A DNA stretch of 50,848 bases from Phycisphaerales bacterium. GTDB lineage: Bacteria; Planctomycetota; Phycisphaerae; Phycisphaerales; SM1A02. The notes beneath the pieces were generated by a model, which was given only the letters and a program-made list of their open reading frames with translations, was not told the origin of the DNA and ran no database searches. This document shows positions 1 to 9,599 of the stretch, piece by piece (position 1 is the first letter of the stretch; each line of letters opens with the position of its first letter). Location: NCBI GenBank assembly GCA_030748805.1, contig JASMLG010000050.1:1-50848 (forward strand), in the 5' to 3' direction. Both the position numbers and the translations under genes were made by a program.

Positions 1-62
1 TTGAAAGTGAAAGGGCAGCACCAGTGAACTTCAGTGGTATCAATTGGTTGTGAATGCGCCTT

Positions 63-1103
63 TCATTTTGAAAGTGGAAGGGTACCGTTTGGTGGAATCT
101 TACATTGATCTGGTTTTGTAAATAAGTTTGTGAAAATCACATTGTTTCCACCAATGGAAATAGTTCCACTATCAACGTTCATGCTGAACCTAGTCCATCC
201 GCCATCATCTTTACGTGGCAATTCAGTTTTTTTGCCATCAACAACTACAAAAACCGAGGATGTCACTTCGTTGCATTTGTAATCGAACATAAAAGTAGCG
301 TCTTCAAAAGTTTTTTTTGTCTGAAGTGTTTTGTCACCTTGTTTACAGTGGATAACGTTGTTTGATGCGTACCATTCATCCATATTTTCTGATTGCCAAC
401 CGTCTAAATTTAGACCATTGAAAATTGTGATAAATCCAATATCTGAATTTGCTTCTTTAGTTATTTTGTTTGAAGAAGGTGGAAGTTCCATTATTTGTAT
501 ATTCTTGAAGTGTGCTTCAGTTCCCTCTGCTTCGAGGCAAATATATCCTCTACATGGTGAAACATTAGTAGCTCCCGAGATAAATGCTCCGTTCACTGAA
601 AGATCAATTTTTCCATTAACACAAGTGATGGTGTAATGATTCCACTGAGGGGATGGATTTGATCTTCTCTCAATAGGTAAGCATCTTTCATATCCATCTG
701 GGTGAGGTCTATCGGGAACCATTTTTGAACCCCAGATTGAAAAAATATCACCATGAGTTGTGTACCAATCTAATTCTTTTCCATCCATGATTTGAACTTC
801 AATACTTCTTGTGAATGGAACACCAACTGAAGGTATTGGATCAGACCAAACGAATAAACCAGCATTGCCGTTTTCTTCCATGTGTCTCCAGTCAAGTTCC
901 AAAACAAAATTTTCATACATCTTGTTAGTTCTAATCACACCAGTTGGCTTACCTGAAGTAACAATCATGTTGTCTTTCACCACCCACGTACTTTTGTCGC
1001 CATTTACTATTGTCCAACCATCAAGGTTCTCGCCGTTGAATAATGGAACAAACTCTGTGATACCTGAAAAAAGGAGCGATATTGCAATAGTTAGAGTAAT
1101 CAT
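63..1103 (-). CDS. Secreted DUF1080 (3-keto-disaccharide hydrolase-like) protein, two domains
   Basis: The 346-residue protein starts with a hydrophobic signal peptide (about residues 1-16). It then has two copies of the DUF1080 fold. The first begins FVPLFNGENLDGW at about residue 18 and continues with the family's W.V..D...S features and the E-NGNAGLFVW segment. The second begins ITIFNGLNLDGWQ at about residue 225 and is shorter. DUF1080 proteins have a concanavalin-like jelly-roll fold; characterised members hydrolyse or cleave 3-keto-glycosides, and planctomycetes carry many of them. The gene is divergent from the subtilase at 1201, and further along are a sugar-dehydrogenase-like propeller and a cytochrome, which fits oxidation of sugars to 3-keto forms followed by cleavage. 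No strong ribosome binding site is visible before the only nearby ATG. Family assignment is firm; the substrate is unknown. Confidence 0.88.
   Translation of the reverse strand: MITLTIAISLLFSGITEFVPLFNGENLDGWTIVNGDKSTWVVKDNMIVTSGKPTGVIRTNKMYENFVLELDWRHMEENGNAGLFVWSDPIPSVGVPFTRSIEVQIMDGKELDWYTTHGDIFSIWGSKMVPDRPHPDGYERCLPIERRSNPSPQWNHYTITCVNGKIDLSVNGAFISGATNVSPCRGYICLEAEGTEAHFKNIQIMELPPSSNKITKEANSDIGFITIFNGLNLDGWQSENMDEWYASNNVIHCKQGDKTLQTKKTFEDATFMFDYKCNEVTSSVFVVVDGKKTELPRKDDGGWTRFSMNVDSGTISIGGNNVIFTNLFTKPDQCKIPPNGTLPLSK
64..84. repeat. Short dispersed motif at a gene 3' end
   Basis: A motif reading roughly CATTTTGAAAGTGGAAGGG lies over the stop codon of the DUF1080 gene. A partial copy (TTGAAAGTGAAAGGGCAG) starts at base 1, and another (CATTTTGAAAGCGGAAAGG) lies near 17052, in the intergenic repeat region before the PilZ gene. 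Three similar copies in one window suggest a dispersed repeat, but the motif is short and could be coincidence. The remaining bases of 1-62 hold no gene I can support. Confidence 0.35.
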
Positions 1104-1200
1104 GAATGAATGATAATGAAGTTTGCCCCTTTCAATGATAATTATCCTTGTTAATGTAGCCAGTTTGTTCTAGAGTATTGTTAATAAAAGGAGTTTTGAG

Positions 1201-2874
1201 ATGCTACAAACCATTCTATTAACATCAACTGCACTTATTGGGGCTTCACAATCTGACAATTATTACTACTCACATTTTAAAACTGCGATCGACTTAACGG
1301 TCGATGTGTCAATGATCGCGGTGTTCGATGAAAACGGTACTCCAGAAATCCCAGCGTTTGCAGTAGGGAAAACTAATGCTTTTTCAGACAGTTCTGTATA
1401 TGGCTGGGCATACGTTAAGACAGCACAAAATACTCAAACAATTACCGATATTGAAAACACAATTGACAAGTTGTCTTCTGGACAAAGATATGATTTTGTT
1501 TCACCTGTTTTTCTTGGTGAAGGTGACTTACCATATATTCCTACTCGAGACCTTCTTGTAATGCGAGCTCCAGAGAGCAACCCAGAAACGGTTGAGTCGC
1601 TTCTTGACAGCTACGGTGAAATACTCGACAAGAATTATTCAGGAATGGAACGGGTCTACAGAATCAGAACAAATCTTGTTGATGGTCGCGATGTAATAGC
1701 CCTAACAAATGAACTAGCTTCGATGGATTTATTTGAATTTGCTGAAAGCGATGCTATTTCTTGGGTAAAGCCAGCCCATATTCCGAATGACCCTGAGTTT
1801 GGCCAACAATGGGGTTTGAATCAGTCAAACGACCACGATATGGATTTGCCAGAAGCGTGGGATATTTCCATGGGTAGCGAAGATATAGTTGTTGTAGTGT
1901 TGGACTCTGGGATAGATCAGTCACATCCTGATATTCACCAACTTACTGGAGAGACATTTACAGGCAGCAGTAGTAACGGAGAGCCAAGTAATGGTTGTGA
2001 TAATCATGGAACAGCTGTCTCTGGTTGTGTTTCAGCAACAATTGATAACAACCAAGGAGTTGCAGGAGTCGCTCCACACTGTTGGGTTCGAGCGGGCAAA
2101 ATATTTAATGAAATATCTATATTTGGGCTATGTCTGGGCTTCTTGGAGTTCCAAGAAAGTTGGGCTATAGATGGAATAACATGGGCAGCTGATTCAGGTG
2201 CAAGGGTTACTAATTCAAGTTGGGGTGGTGGATCACCTCTTTCGGGAATAACGAACGCTTTTAACACTACCCGCGACTCAGGAGTTTTTCATGTTGCTGC
2301 AGCTGGTAATGATGGATCAACAAACATTAGTTGGCCAGCCAACCTAAACAGTTTAATATCTGTTGCTGCACTTTCGTCTAATGGAACCCTCGCCAGTTTT
2401 AGTACTCATGGCAGCGGACTTTTTATTAGTGCTCCAGGCGAAGGAATAAGGACAACAGATAGAAGTGGTAGCGATGGTTATAGTGGAGGGAATACTACAA
2501 CTATTGATGGGACTTCATTCGCCTCTCCTTATACAGCAGGAGTTGCAGCGCTAGTATTATCAGTTGACCCATCGCTTACACCAGATGAATTAGAAAATAT
2601 TCTTTCAACAACCGCAGTTGATTATGGAAGTGTTGGCTATGACACAACATTTGGTTACGGATTTGTAAATGCTCGAGCAGCGCTTGAAGCAGTTGATGAT
2701 GGCGGAACATGTAATTCAGATGTAGATGGTGATGGTACGGTTGGAGTAAGCGATTTACTTGCAGTTGTTGATGAGTGGGGGGTTTGCAATGGTTGTGATG
2801 CTGATGTAGATGGAGATGGTGTGGTCGGAGTTAACGACCTGCTTGCAATCGTAGATCAATGGGGTCCCTGCTGA
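1201..2874 (+). CDS. Secreted subtilisin-like (S8) serine protease with C-terminal dockerin-like repeats
   Basis: A 557-residue extracellular endopeptidase. AAAGGAG ends 7 bases before the ATG, which fixes the start, and the first ~16 residues look like a signal peptide. A propeptide-like region runs to about residue 190. The catalytic triad is visible as Asp235 (VVLDSGID), His269 (DNHGTAVSG) and Ser439 (GTSFASP), with Asn370 (AAAGNDGS) as the oxyanion-hole residue. The last ~55 residues carry two EF-hand-like repeats (DVDGDGTVGVSDLL and DVDGDGVVGVNDLL), each followed by an aromatic WG pair, with Cys residues around them and a terminal WGPC. Such dockerin-like tails recur on secreted proteins of Phycisphaerae, where no cellulosome is known. 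They may bind calcium or act as an anchoring signal (inference). All catalytic residues are present, so the enzyme should be active. Confidence 0.95.
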   Translation: MLQTILLTSTALIGASQSDNYYYSHFKTAIDLTVDVSMIAVFDENGTPEIPAFAVGKTNAFSDSSVYGWAYVKTAQNTQTITDIENTIDKLSSGQRYDFVSPVFLGEGDLPYIPTRDLLVMRAPESNPETVESLLDSYGEILDKNYSGMERVYRIRTNLVDGRDVIALTNELASMDLFEFAESDAISWVKPAHIPNDPEFGQQWGLNQSNDHDMDLPEAWDISMGSEDIVVVVLDSGIDQSHPDIHQLTGETFTGSSSNGEPSNGCDNHGTAVSGCVSATIDNNQGVAGVAPHCWVRAGKIFNEISIFGLCLGFLEFQESWAIDGITWAADSGARVTNSSWGGGSPLSGITNAFNTTRDSGVFHVAAAGNDGSTNISWPANLNSLISVAALSSNGTLASFSTHGSGLFISAPGEGIRTTDRSGSDGYSGGNTTTIDGTSFASPYTAGVAALVLSVDPSLTPDELENILSTTAVDYGSVGYDTTFGYGFVNARAALEAVDDGGTCNSDVDGDGTVGVSDLLAVVDEWGVCNGCDADVDGDGVVGVNDLLAIVDQWGPC

Positions 2875-2953
2875 TAAGCATATTTTCAACTAATTCGTTA
2901 GCAGATGCTTCAAGTGACTAGAACTGTTATCTAAAAAAGAACGTCTTGTCAAA

Positions 2954-5335
2954 TTATTTTATGTAAGTGCGTCGAACAGTTAATTCAGCATTGTCGACTT
3001 TTAGATGAATGCTTGGCTTACTGCTTATAGATGGAGCATCAACAACTGAGAGAATAGGAATATCGTTGATACAAATAACGGTTTCGTTTTCCTGGTCGAT
3101 TTCAATAGTGCACCATTCATTCTGATCAACAAGATTTGCGCCAATGGGGTGATTTGTTATGCTTCCTGTCTTTTGTTTTCCCTGCGTTGCAACAAAAACC
3201 TCTAAGTCACCTATCACTACGGATGCGTTTCCTTGACCATTGATTTTTGTATCAAAACGGATTGTTGAAAAGTTATTAGATGTTGGTAGAACAAGTGAGC
3301 CGCTTCCACTTAATACGATGTCACCACCGTCTGTTGTATGCCAATCCACATCACCGTTTGTATCCCAATTCTGCTCATTTGTAATGAGTGGTTCCCACTC
3401 ACTATTATCAAGTTCATTTAAATTAGCGCGAAAACGAACGTCTCCAAAAGCAAAACTGCCCTTTGTGCACTTAATTTCTAGTGGAGAAGGATTTGCAGTT
3501 TCACTCCAATTAATGATATCAACCTCTGTGTTTAATCCGTTAATTTCGATCAAATTAATTTTCAGCTGTTTTGCCTGAAATTGAATTCTCGCTTTATGCC
3601 AAATGCCAGACCCCAAATAACCGCCAATCTGTTTGTCCTTGAGAATAATCGACTGGCCGATTGGAAGTTTTATCTCGGCTTCTCCGTTCTCAGCAAGCAT
3701 ATAAGAAATCATTAATTCACCATCAACAATATCAAACTTGGTCGACATCGACTCTCCTGCGTTTGCAACAAGAGCCCCATCCCCATTGCTGATAATAAAC
3801 TGTGTTGGATTGTTGATGTCAAGCTCTGCGTTGCAAAGTTCAACACCCCTATTATTCCATACGTCAGTGGCATCTGCCCAAGTTAGATAAAGCCACCCCT
3901 CAACGTGTTCTCCACGTTCGATTGGTGGTTCTACTTGTTTTGCAACATATTCAAGTGCACCGCTAGGAAGTTTGTTAATGGTATAAGACATTTCGTTGTG
4001 TAATAGAGGTACACCACTTTTGCTTTTGGCATTGGATAGTTTTAGCATTACGCACTTGCCTGCTTCGAGATTGCTTATCGTTATTTTTGCTGACTTCGCG
4101 TCATCTGAGAGCGTAACACCTGAAATGATTAATTCTTCAACGTGTTGCTGTGGAGAACCGTACTCCCACCAATAGTTGTAGTCGTATTTATTTCCAGTAA
4201 CCGTAGGAACTGAGGAGAGTGGTTGCGTAAAGGAAATCTCAAAACCATCTTCTACAAGATGAGAACTGGACATTTCAAGTGGCAGTTTGTTGTTGTATTT
4301 AATTCTTGCAATACCACTTCCGGGTGCAAGCCCTCCCCATCCTCGATTTGTAATACCTGCGTAGAGCGTGCCATCTGGCCCATGTTTAATGTGATAGACC
4401 GAACCAATTCGTTCATGTGCTAGCCAGCATGACCCCTGTAACACACCATCAATTTCTTCAAACTCAGCACGAAGTATTTGACCGTTTGTAAGTTCGGCAA
4501 TTAGGTATTGACCTTTGAATGGTCCATTAGAGGTATCAAGAATAACATTACCAGTTGAACGCGACCATTGGTAAGGTAACCATAGAACAGGGTGTTCCCT
4601 TTTTACACCAGTTGGTTGGGTGTCACTTGGTTCAATATCTGGCTGATTGTCGTACCATCTAAGTGAGGCAGGGTGGCCATAAAATGCGCCCTCTTTAACT
4701 ACATAAACCGGACAGACAGGCATCCAGTCCCCTTGGTTGTCAGTAACAAGTAAGCTTCCATTTTCCATTAGCCCTATACCTGCTGGGCTTCTAAAGCCAC
4801 CTGCTATCGGGGTTACGATTCCATCTGGAGACACCTTAAGCACCCATCCTCTAAAAGGAGCGCGTGATTTTCCATGCCACCAGTGTGGATTCCAAAATCC
4901 AACATTTAATGAAAAGTAAGCATTACCCTCTTGGTCAACAGGTAGTCCAAAACCAAACTCATGATAGTTGCCACTCATTCCCCATTCCTGAGTAATAGTT
5001 TGAATCTCATCAATCAAAGTGTCGCCATTTAAATCAATGAGTTTAGAGATTTCACATCTCTGCATCACATATATTTCATCGTCAATAACAGAAAGACCAA
5101 GGCCTTCGTGTAGACCTTCGCAAATTAAAGTAAATGTTGCATCTTCAGGATTGGTTGCGTTTGGATTGTCGATTCGCCAAACCTGCCCACGCCTAGTACT
5201 TACAACCATATCTCCATCAGACATGAAGTCGATACCACCAACTTCAAGAATGTTCCCCTCTGGTTCATTAAGGTAATCGACATCCCAATATTCATTTTGT
5301 GAGAAACACATGGTTAGTAAAACTGTAAACAGCAT
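2954..5335 (-). CDS. Glucose/sorbosone dehydrogenase-like beta-propeller protein with C-terminal lectin-like domains
   Basis: 793 residues with a short N-terminal signal peptide. Residues about 20-350 look like the six-bladed propeller of the glucose/sorbosone (PQQ-dependent sugar) dehydrogenase group: GGIDFMSDGDMVVSTRRGQVW near the start, then GGFRSPAGIGL and HGPDGTLYAGI. A middle segment (about 350-460) is Ig/fibronectin-like. The last ~320 residues contain two jelly-roll segments resembling DUF1080/LamG. Planctomycetes encode many such proteins, often with or beside cytochrome c. The ATG overlaps the stop of the upstream cytochrome gene by one base (TAATG), so the two are translationally coupled, and the dehydrogenase probably passes electrons to that cytochrome (inference). 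The sugar substrate cannot be read from the sequence, and PQQ binding is not proven. Confidence 0.82.
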   Translation of the reverse strand: MLFTVLLTMCFSQNEYWDVDYLNEPEGNILEVGGIDFMSDGDMVVSTRRGQVWRIDNPNATNPEDATFTLICEGLHEGLGLSVIDDEIYVMQRCEISKLIDLNGDTLIDEIQTITQEWGMSGNYHEFGFGLPVDQEGNAYFSLNVGFWNPHWWHGKSRAPFRGWVLKVSPDGIVTPIAGGFRSPAGIGLMENGSLLVTDNQGDWMPVCPVYVVKEGAFYGHPASLRWYDNQPDIEPSDTQPTGVKREHPVLWLPYQWSRSTGNVILDTSNGPFKGQYLIAELTNGQILRAEFEEIDGVLQGSCWLAHERIGSVYHIKHGPDGTLYAGITNRGWGGLAPGSGIARIKYNNKLPLEMSSSHLVEDGFEISFTQPLSSVPTVTGNKYDYNYWWEYGSPQQHVEELIISGVTLSDDAKSAKITISNLEAGKCVMLKLSNAKSKSGVPLLHNEMSYTINKLPSGALEYVAKQVEPPIERGEHVEGWLYLTWADATDVWNNRGVELCNAELDINNPTQFIISNGDGALVANAGESMSTKFDIVDGELMISYMLAENGEAEIKLPIGQSIILKDKQIGGYLGSGIWHKARIQFQAKQLKINLIEINGLNTEVDIINWSETANPSPLEIKCTKGSFAFGDVRFRANLNELDNSEWEPLITNEQNWDTNGDVDWHTTDGGDIVLSGSGSLVLPTSNNFSTIRFDTKINGQGNASVVIGDLEVFVATQGKQKTGSITNHPIGANLVDQNEWCTIEIDQENETVICINDIPILSVVDAPSISSKPSIHLKVDNAELTVRRTYIK

Positions 5336-6273
5336 TATTCACTTTCCCTTGCAGCATGAATAATTGTTCGATGTCGCAAGCCAGAAGACATGTTTGAGGC
5401 ACCACTAAGTATTGCGCTTTGAGGAGCAGTTATAAGAAGTGGTTCATTGCAATCAATAGTCAACTCTTGTTTTACTAGCGACCGCACTCCAGCAGAAATT
5501 GAACATTCTTCATCGATGTGAGCAACAATGTTACCATCTGGGTCTACAAGATCGTATTTGATAACGCCGTTTTTGCTATTTACAGAAGTTCCCGTTAATT
5601 TAACTTTAAGGTGAGTGCCGTCTTCTTTGGTAAACATGGGTGGCGGATTCCCACCATCAACTAAAACAACAATTTGTCCAAGTAATTTAAGAGGAGTACC
5701 TCCTCGACCAGTCCAATCAGTACGTTGTACAAATCTTCCTTGTCGAATTGCAAGTAATCGAACATCGTCTGCTCTGTACTCATAACTAAAGCCATCTGGG
5801 TTTCCTATGACTACTCCACGAGGATATGAAGGCAAGCCATCTTGCACAGGAGGAAGCATCCCTCGAACTATTGTTGGGCGATTTGTTACAACCATTTCTG
5901 TTTCGTCTATTGTTGCTTCTTTAGTTATTGGAGCAAGAGATCGAACGTGTTTAGCAACAAGTTCAGTTTGTTCCATGTCAAGAATGTCTTTAAAGGGAGG
6001 CATTGGTGAGCCGGGGATGCCAGAACGAGTTGTTTTAGATATTGCATCTACAGTATTACCAAACGAAAACCCACCTTCTATGAAACTTCTTGCGGGTCTG
6101 TCGAGTTCTATTAATCCATTCCCGTCACCAGTAGGACCATGGCATTGTGCGCAGTACATTAGGTAAATCTCTTCGCCAGTTTGCCTAGGTGTATATTCTC
6201 TTACTCGTTGGTTATTCGAGTCAGAGCAACCAGCAATAACCGAAAGGAACATTATCACGAGTACTAATTTCAT
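5335..6273 (-). CDS. c-type cytochrome lipoprotein
   Basis: 312 residues. The N-terminus has a lipoprotein signal with lipobox VIAGC (Cys16), so it is probably anchored at a membrane facing the periplasm. One haem site is visible, C41-A-Q-C44-H45, and a likely axial methionine lies in GSPMPPF near residue 100. The C-terminal ~190 residues match no domain I recognise; they form a beta-rich region with a predicted G-K-L-type fold. It is transcribed just before, and overlaps by one base, the propeller dehydrogenase, so it is most likely its electron acceptor. The gene upstream (M28 peptidase) ends 6 bases away, so all three may be one transcript. Confidence 0.88.
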   Translation of the reverse strand: MKLVLVIMFLSVIAGCSDSNNQRVREYTPRQTGEEIYLMYCAQCHGPTGDGNGLIELDRPARSFIEGGFSFGNTVDAISKTTRSGIPGSPMPPFKDILDMEQTELVAKHVRSLAPITKEATIDETEMVVTNRPTIVRGMLPPVQDGLPSYPRGVVIGNPDGFSYEYRADDVRLLAIRQGRFVQRTDWTGRGGTPLKLLGQIVVLVDGGNPPPMFTKEDGTHLKVKLTGTSVNSKNGVIKYDLVDPDGNIVAHIDEECSISAGVRSLVKQELTIDCNEPLLITAPQSAILSGASNMSSGLRHRTIIHAARESE

Positions 6274-6279
6274 ACAGTA

Positions 6280-7170
6280 CTAGGGTACCTGACCTGCGAG
6301 ATCAAGTGCAGTGAGAAATACAAGCTGTGCAGTTTTTGCTGCAAGTTTGGGCATAATTTTATCTACATGGTCGCTTACCTTGTGATAGTCATCGTGGTCT
6401 TCAACGCTAAAAAAAACACACGGAATATTTTTTTCTAAAAACGGTGCTTGATCACTTCTGTATAACCAATCTGGGTGCTTCCCTCGAATAACATCCAGAC
6501 CAACTATCTTGTTTGCTCGATTTATCGCCAAGTTTATTCTAGGGGCATCGGCTGCCCCTTCAAGAAATATTGTGTTTGGTTCTCCTCGACTAATCATGTC
6601 AAGATTTATTAATCCTTTAATTTGATGTAGTGGAATTGGCGGGTTGTTTGCGAAGTGTTCCGAACCAACAAGCCCTGCTTCTTCGCCGGTGAAGGCGACA
6701 AGAACAATTGATGACTTGGTAGAGGTGTTCAATTTTGAAAGTGCGCTTGCAATAGCTAAAAGTGCTGCTGTCCCAGAGGCGTTATCGTCAGCACCATTGT
6801 ATATTTTGTCTTTTCCTCTTCTTCTTGGTTTTAAGTGGTCGTAATGAGCAGTAATTAGGACGTAAGTGTTTTCAGTTCCAATATGCATAGCCGCAACGTT
6901 TGGTGAATCACGAAAATCATCAGTTGGAAGATACATGGATTTTTTGTTTGGCAAGGGCAGCAATCCAGAATTTTTCCAATGATCTGAAATATATTTTGCC
7001 GCCTTTCTGGCTTCGTCCGACCTATAGTGCCTGCCCTGTAATTCGTCAGAGGAAAGCCAAGAAACGTCCCGATAAATTACTTCTGGAGTGATAGTTGATA
7101 AAGGGTTTGTTTGATTTTGGTTGCATCCCAAAAATAATAACAAAACTATTAAAAGTAGAAAATTACGCAT
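6280..7170 (-). CDS. M28-family zinc aminopeptidase, lipoprotein
   Basis: 296 residues with a lipoprotein signal (lipobox FLGC, Cys16). The co-catalytic dizinc site of M28 peptidases is complete. His109 and Asp111 lie in ITAHYDHL, Asp128 in GADDNASG, Glu163/Glu164 in FTGEEAG and Asp191 in NLDMISR, and a C-terminal His lies in DDYHKVSDH. M28 enzymes of this length release N-terminal amino acids from peptides in the periplasm or at the surface. The ATG lies inside the end of the DtxR regulator gene (8-base overlap), so it is probably co-transcribed with that regulator. The link between manganese regulation and the peptidase is not obvious; a metal-dependent peptidase under metal control is possible. 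Confidence 0.92.
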   Translation of the reverse strand: MRNFLLLIVLLLFLGCNQNQTNPLSTITPEVIYRDVSWLSSDELQGRHYRSDEARKAAKYISDHWKNSGLLPLPNKKSMYLPTDDFRDSPNVAAMHIGTENTYVLITAHYDHLKPRRRGKDKIYNGADDNASGTAALLAIASALSKLNTSTKSSIVLVAFTGEEAGLVGSEHFANNPPIPLHQIKGLINLDMISRGEPNTIFLEGAADAPRINLAINRANKIVGLDVIRGKHPDWLYRSDQAPFLEKNIPCVFFSVEDHDDYHKVSDHVDKIMPKLAAKTAQLVFLTALDLAGQVP

Positions 7171-7819
7171 GCTCTACCTCAATCCGATTCGCAGCGGATA
7201 AACCCAATACAACCGCTTTTTTTTCTGACAGTATTGTTATTGATTCTGCAATCTCGCTTTTTCTTGAGATTTCTATCTTTGTTCCTAGTGTTAAGCCGTT
7301 TTCTTCTGCAAACTTTAGGAAGGATGCGTTTTGGTCGTTAATTCTTGCAATTGTTACAACATCTCCTGAATTGCAGTGCGACAATACTTGCAAAGTTCTA
7401 GATGGAATTGTTCCATCAGCAGTTGGAATTGGATCGCCATGTGGGTCAAAATTTGGATGGCCTAAAATTTTGTCCATTCTGGATATTATTTCATCTGAAA
7501 CCACATGTTCAAGTTTTTCTGCTTCATCGTGAACATCACACCAATCCATACCTAAGATTTGAACAAGAAACATTTCAACAATACGGTGCCTTCTGACTAC
7601 ACGAATCGCTAAACATCTTCCTCTATCGGTGAGCTTTACACCGTAGTGTGGTTTGTGTTCAACAAGACCGGACTCTGCTAGCGTCTTAATCATTGAAGTC
7701 GCAGAGCCTGGGGTAACATTGAGAGATTTTGCGATTACTCCTGTGGCAATTTGTTGTAGCCCTTGATAATCGAGCAAAAACAACTCTTTTAGGTAATTTT
7801 CTACAGTACTTGAAATCAT
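7163..7819 (-). CDS. mntR: DtxR/MntR-family metal-dependent transcriptional regulator
   Basis: About 218 residues counted from the ATG at 7819. A longer reading frame exists, but this ATG (MISSTVENYLKELF) aligns with the family start. The layout is the N-terminal winged helix (about 1-60), the metal-binding/dimerisation domain (about 65-135) and a C-terminal SH3/FeoA-like domain (about 145-215). In the metal site the motif reads DVHDEAEKLEHVVS: the position that is Cys102 in DtxR is Glu here, as in Mn-sensing MntR, which supports a manganese sensor. It is divergent from the TroA-type operon with 57 bases between the start codons, the usual position for a regulator that represses both its own gene and the uptake operon when metal is plentiful (inference). 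Confidence 0.88.
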   Translation of the reverse strand: MISSTVENYLKELFLLDYQGLQQIATGVIAKSLNVTPGSATSMIKTLAESGLVEHKPHYGVKLTDRGRCLAIRVVRRHRIVEMFLVQILGMDWCDVHDEAEKLEHVVSDEIISRMDKILGHPNFDPHGDPIPTADGTIPSRTLQVLSHCNSGDVVTIARINDQNASFLKFAEENGLTLGTKIEISRKSEIAESITILSEKKAVVLGLSAANRIEVEHA

Positions 7820-7822
7820 CGT

Positions 7823-7851
7823 TTGACTTATAGCATACCATGGACTAAACT
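7823..7851 (+). promoter_or_regulatory. Sigma-70-like promoter of the metal uptake operon
   Basis: TTGACT (7823-7828) and TAAACT (7846-7851) are separated by 17 bases, close to the sigma-70 consensus. The start GTG at 7877 follows with AAAAGGAG at 7863-7870. The spacer contains CCATGG and the imperfect arms TAGCAT/GACTA, so the regulator encoded divergently could bind here and cover the promoter. I could not match a published MntR box. Confidence 0.55.
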
Positions 7852-7876
7852 TTTGAATAATCAAAAGGAGTGTTTT

Positions 7877-8815
7877 GTGCCATTAAAAACTGTATTTTTC
7901 GCTATTGGTTTATGTTCCAGTGTATTTGCTGAGTTGAATATTGTTGCAACAACAGGAATGGTCGCGGATATAACTAGGCAAGTCGCTGGAGATCATGGCA
8001 AAGTTGTTGCGTTGATGGGTGAGGGAGTTGATCCACATCTGTATAAACCAACAGCAGCTGATGCTCGGTTAATCATGAATGCAGATATGATTTTTTACAG
8101 TGGGCTTCTGCTTGAGGGAAGGATGACGGATACGTTCCTTAAAGCTGCGAGGATAGGAAAAGTAGTTTTTCCAGTAACCGAGTTAATCGAGGAAACTTAT
8201 TTATTAGAACCACCTGAATTTCAAGGGCACTGGGATCCACACGTTTGGATGGATGTGTCCGCATGGTCTAAAGCAGTTAGTGCAGTTGCAAGTGCCCTAT
8301 GCGAACAAGATCCAGACAATTGTAATGACTACAAAAATAATGCAGAAAAATATAATGAGAAATTAACGAAACTACACAAATATGCAATTAGTGCAATCTC
8401 ATCTATTCCAAGGGACCAGAGAATTTTAATTACTGCCCACGATGCTTTTAACTATTTTGGCCGCGCTTATGATATTGAGGTTGTTGGGATTCAGGGATTG
8501 TCAACTGAGTCAGAAGCTGGAATAGAAGATGTTAATCGACTTGTAAATATGCTTGTTGACAGGGGGATTACATCGGTATTTGTTGAATCAAGTGTTTCTG
8601 ATAGAAACGTAAACGCACTAATTGAAGGAGCTGCTTCGAAAGGACATCAAGTAAAAATTGGCGGACGTCTTTTTTCTGATGCCATGGGACTGGCTGGTAC
8701 GTACGAAGGAACTTATGTAGGCATGCTTGATCATAACATCACAACTATTACAAAAGGTCTTGGTGGTGATGTTCCTGAAAAAGGATTTGCTTCCAAACAT
8801 TTAGAAGCAGATTAA
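7877..8815 (+). CDS. troA: Mn/Zn ABC transporter substrate-binding protein (TroA/ZnuA cluster A-I)
   Basis: The start is taken as GTG 7877 because a strong AAAGGAG lies 6-7 bases upstream and the product then begins with a clean signal peptide (about 1-18). That gives 312 residues. The four metal ligands typical of TroA are visible: His54 (DPHLYKP), His122 (DPHVWMD), His188 ([10 protein letters not shown]) and Asp268 (RLFSDAMG). The long helix joining the two lobes lies around residues 155-180. There is no His/Asp-rich loop of the ZnuA kind, so Mn and Zn are both possible. It is the first gene of an operon with an ATPase and two permeases, and it is divergent from an MntR-type regulator, which favours manganese. 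Confidence 0.93.
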   Translation: MPLKTVFFAIGLCSSVFAELNIVATTGMVADITRQVAGDHGKVVALMGEGVDPHLYKPTAADARLIMNADMIFYSGLLLEGRMTDTFLKAARIGKVVFPVTELIEETYLLEPPEFQGHWDPHVWMDVSAWSKAVSAVASALCEQDPDNCNDYKNNAEKYNEKLTKLHKYAISAISSIPRDQRILITAHDAFNYFGRAYDIEVVGIQGLSTESEAGIEDVNRLVNMLVDRGITSVFVESSVSDRNVNALIEGAASKGHQVKIGGRLFSDAMGLAGTYEGTYVGMLDHNITTITKGLGGDVPEKGFASKHLEAD

Positions 8816-8822
8816 GAGAGCA

Positions 8823-9599
8823 ATGAGAGTAGAAGCTGGACACTCACCCTATTCACCCGTATCAATACACGACTTAACAGTTGCGTATTCCCGCAAGCCA
8901 GTCCTTTGGGATGTTGACTTAGATATTCCGGAAGGAAAACTTGTAGCAATTGTTGGGCCAAACGGTGCAGGAAAAAGCACTCTTATTAAGTCCGTGATGG
9001 ATCTTATTCCAAAGGCATCTGGCAAAGTAATGATTTATGGTAAATCATTCAAAAAACAAAGAAAACTTGTGGCGTATGTTCCTCAGAAGGAGTCCGTTGA
9101 TTGGGATTTTCCAATTGATGCGATTGGGGTTGTTGCAATGGGTTGTTACAGCCGAATAGGGTGGTGCGTACCAGTGCGCCAACGTGAATATAAGAAGGCG
9201 ATGGATGCGCTTGAACGTGTTGGCATGGCCGATTACGCAAGAAGGCAAATAAGCCAACTCTCTGGTGGGCAACAACAGAGAGTATTCCTTGCAAGGGCAC
9301 TTGCTCAGGATTCAAAAATTTATTTTATGGACGAACCGTTTGCAAGCGTCGATGCGGCTACTGAAAAAGCTATCGTGAAAGTACTCGAAGATTTGCGATC
9401 AGCAGGAAAGACCGTAATAGTGGTTCATCACGATTTACAAACTGTTAGAGAATATTTTGAACATGTGATTTTACTGAATATGAGAGTTGTTGCCCATGGT
9501 TCGGTTAGTGATGTATTTACAGAAGACAACTTGAAGAAAACGTATGGTGGTCGACTTACACTTCTATCCGAAGCAGCAGATCGATTAGCAAGAGTTTGA
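8823..9599 (+). CDS. troB: Mn/Zn ABC transporter ATP-binding protein
   Basis: 258-residue cytoplasmic ATPase of the metal cluster C type. Walker A is GPNGAGKST (residues 45-53), the ABC signature LSGGQQQR begins near residue 146, and Walker B YFMDEP is near 168, followed by the H-loop in VVHHDLQ. It starts 7 bases after the binding-protein gene and overlaps the next permease gene by 4 bases (TTGA), so the operon is tightly coupled. It powers uptake through the two membrane subunits that follow. Confidence 0.95.
   Translation: MRVEAGHSPYSPVSIHDLTVAYSRKPVLWDVDLDIPEGKLVAIVGPNGAGKSTLIKSVMDLIPKASGKVMIYGKSFKKQRKLVAYVPQKESVDWDFPIDAIGVVAMGCYSRIGWCVPVRQREYKKAMDALERVGMADYARRQISQLSGGQQQRVFLARALAQDSKIYFMDEPFASVDAATEKAIVKVLEDLRSAGKTVIVVHHDLQTVREYFEHVILLNMRVVAHGSVSDVFTEDNLKKTYGGRLTLLSEAADRLARV

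Noticed and set aside
7823..8815. TTG 7823 as the start of the metal-binding protein
   Set aside because: It would add residues encoded by the promoter; GTG 7877 has a strong ribosome binding site and gives a clean signal peptide.
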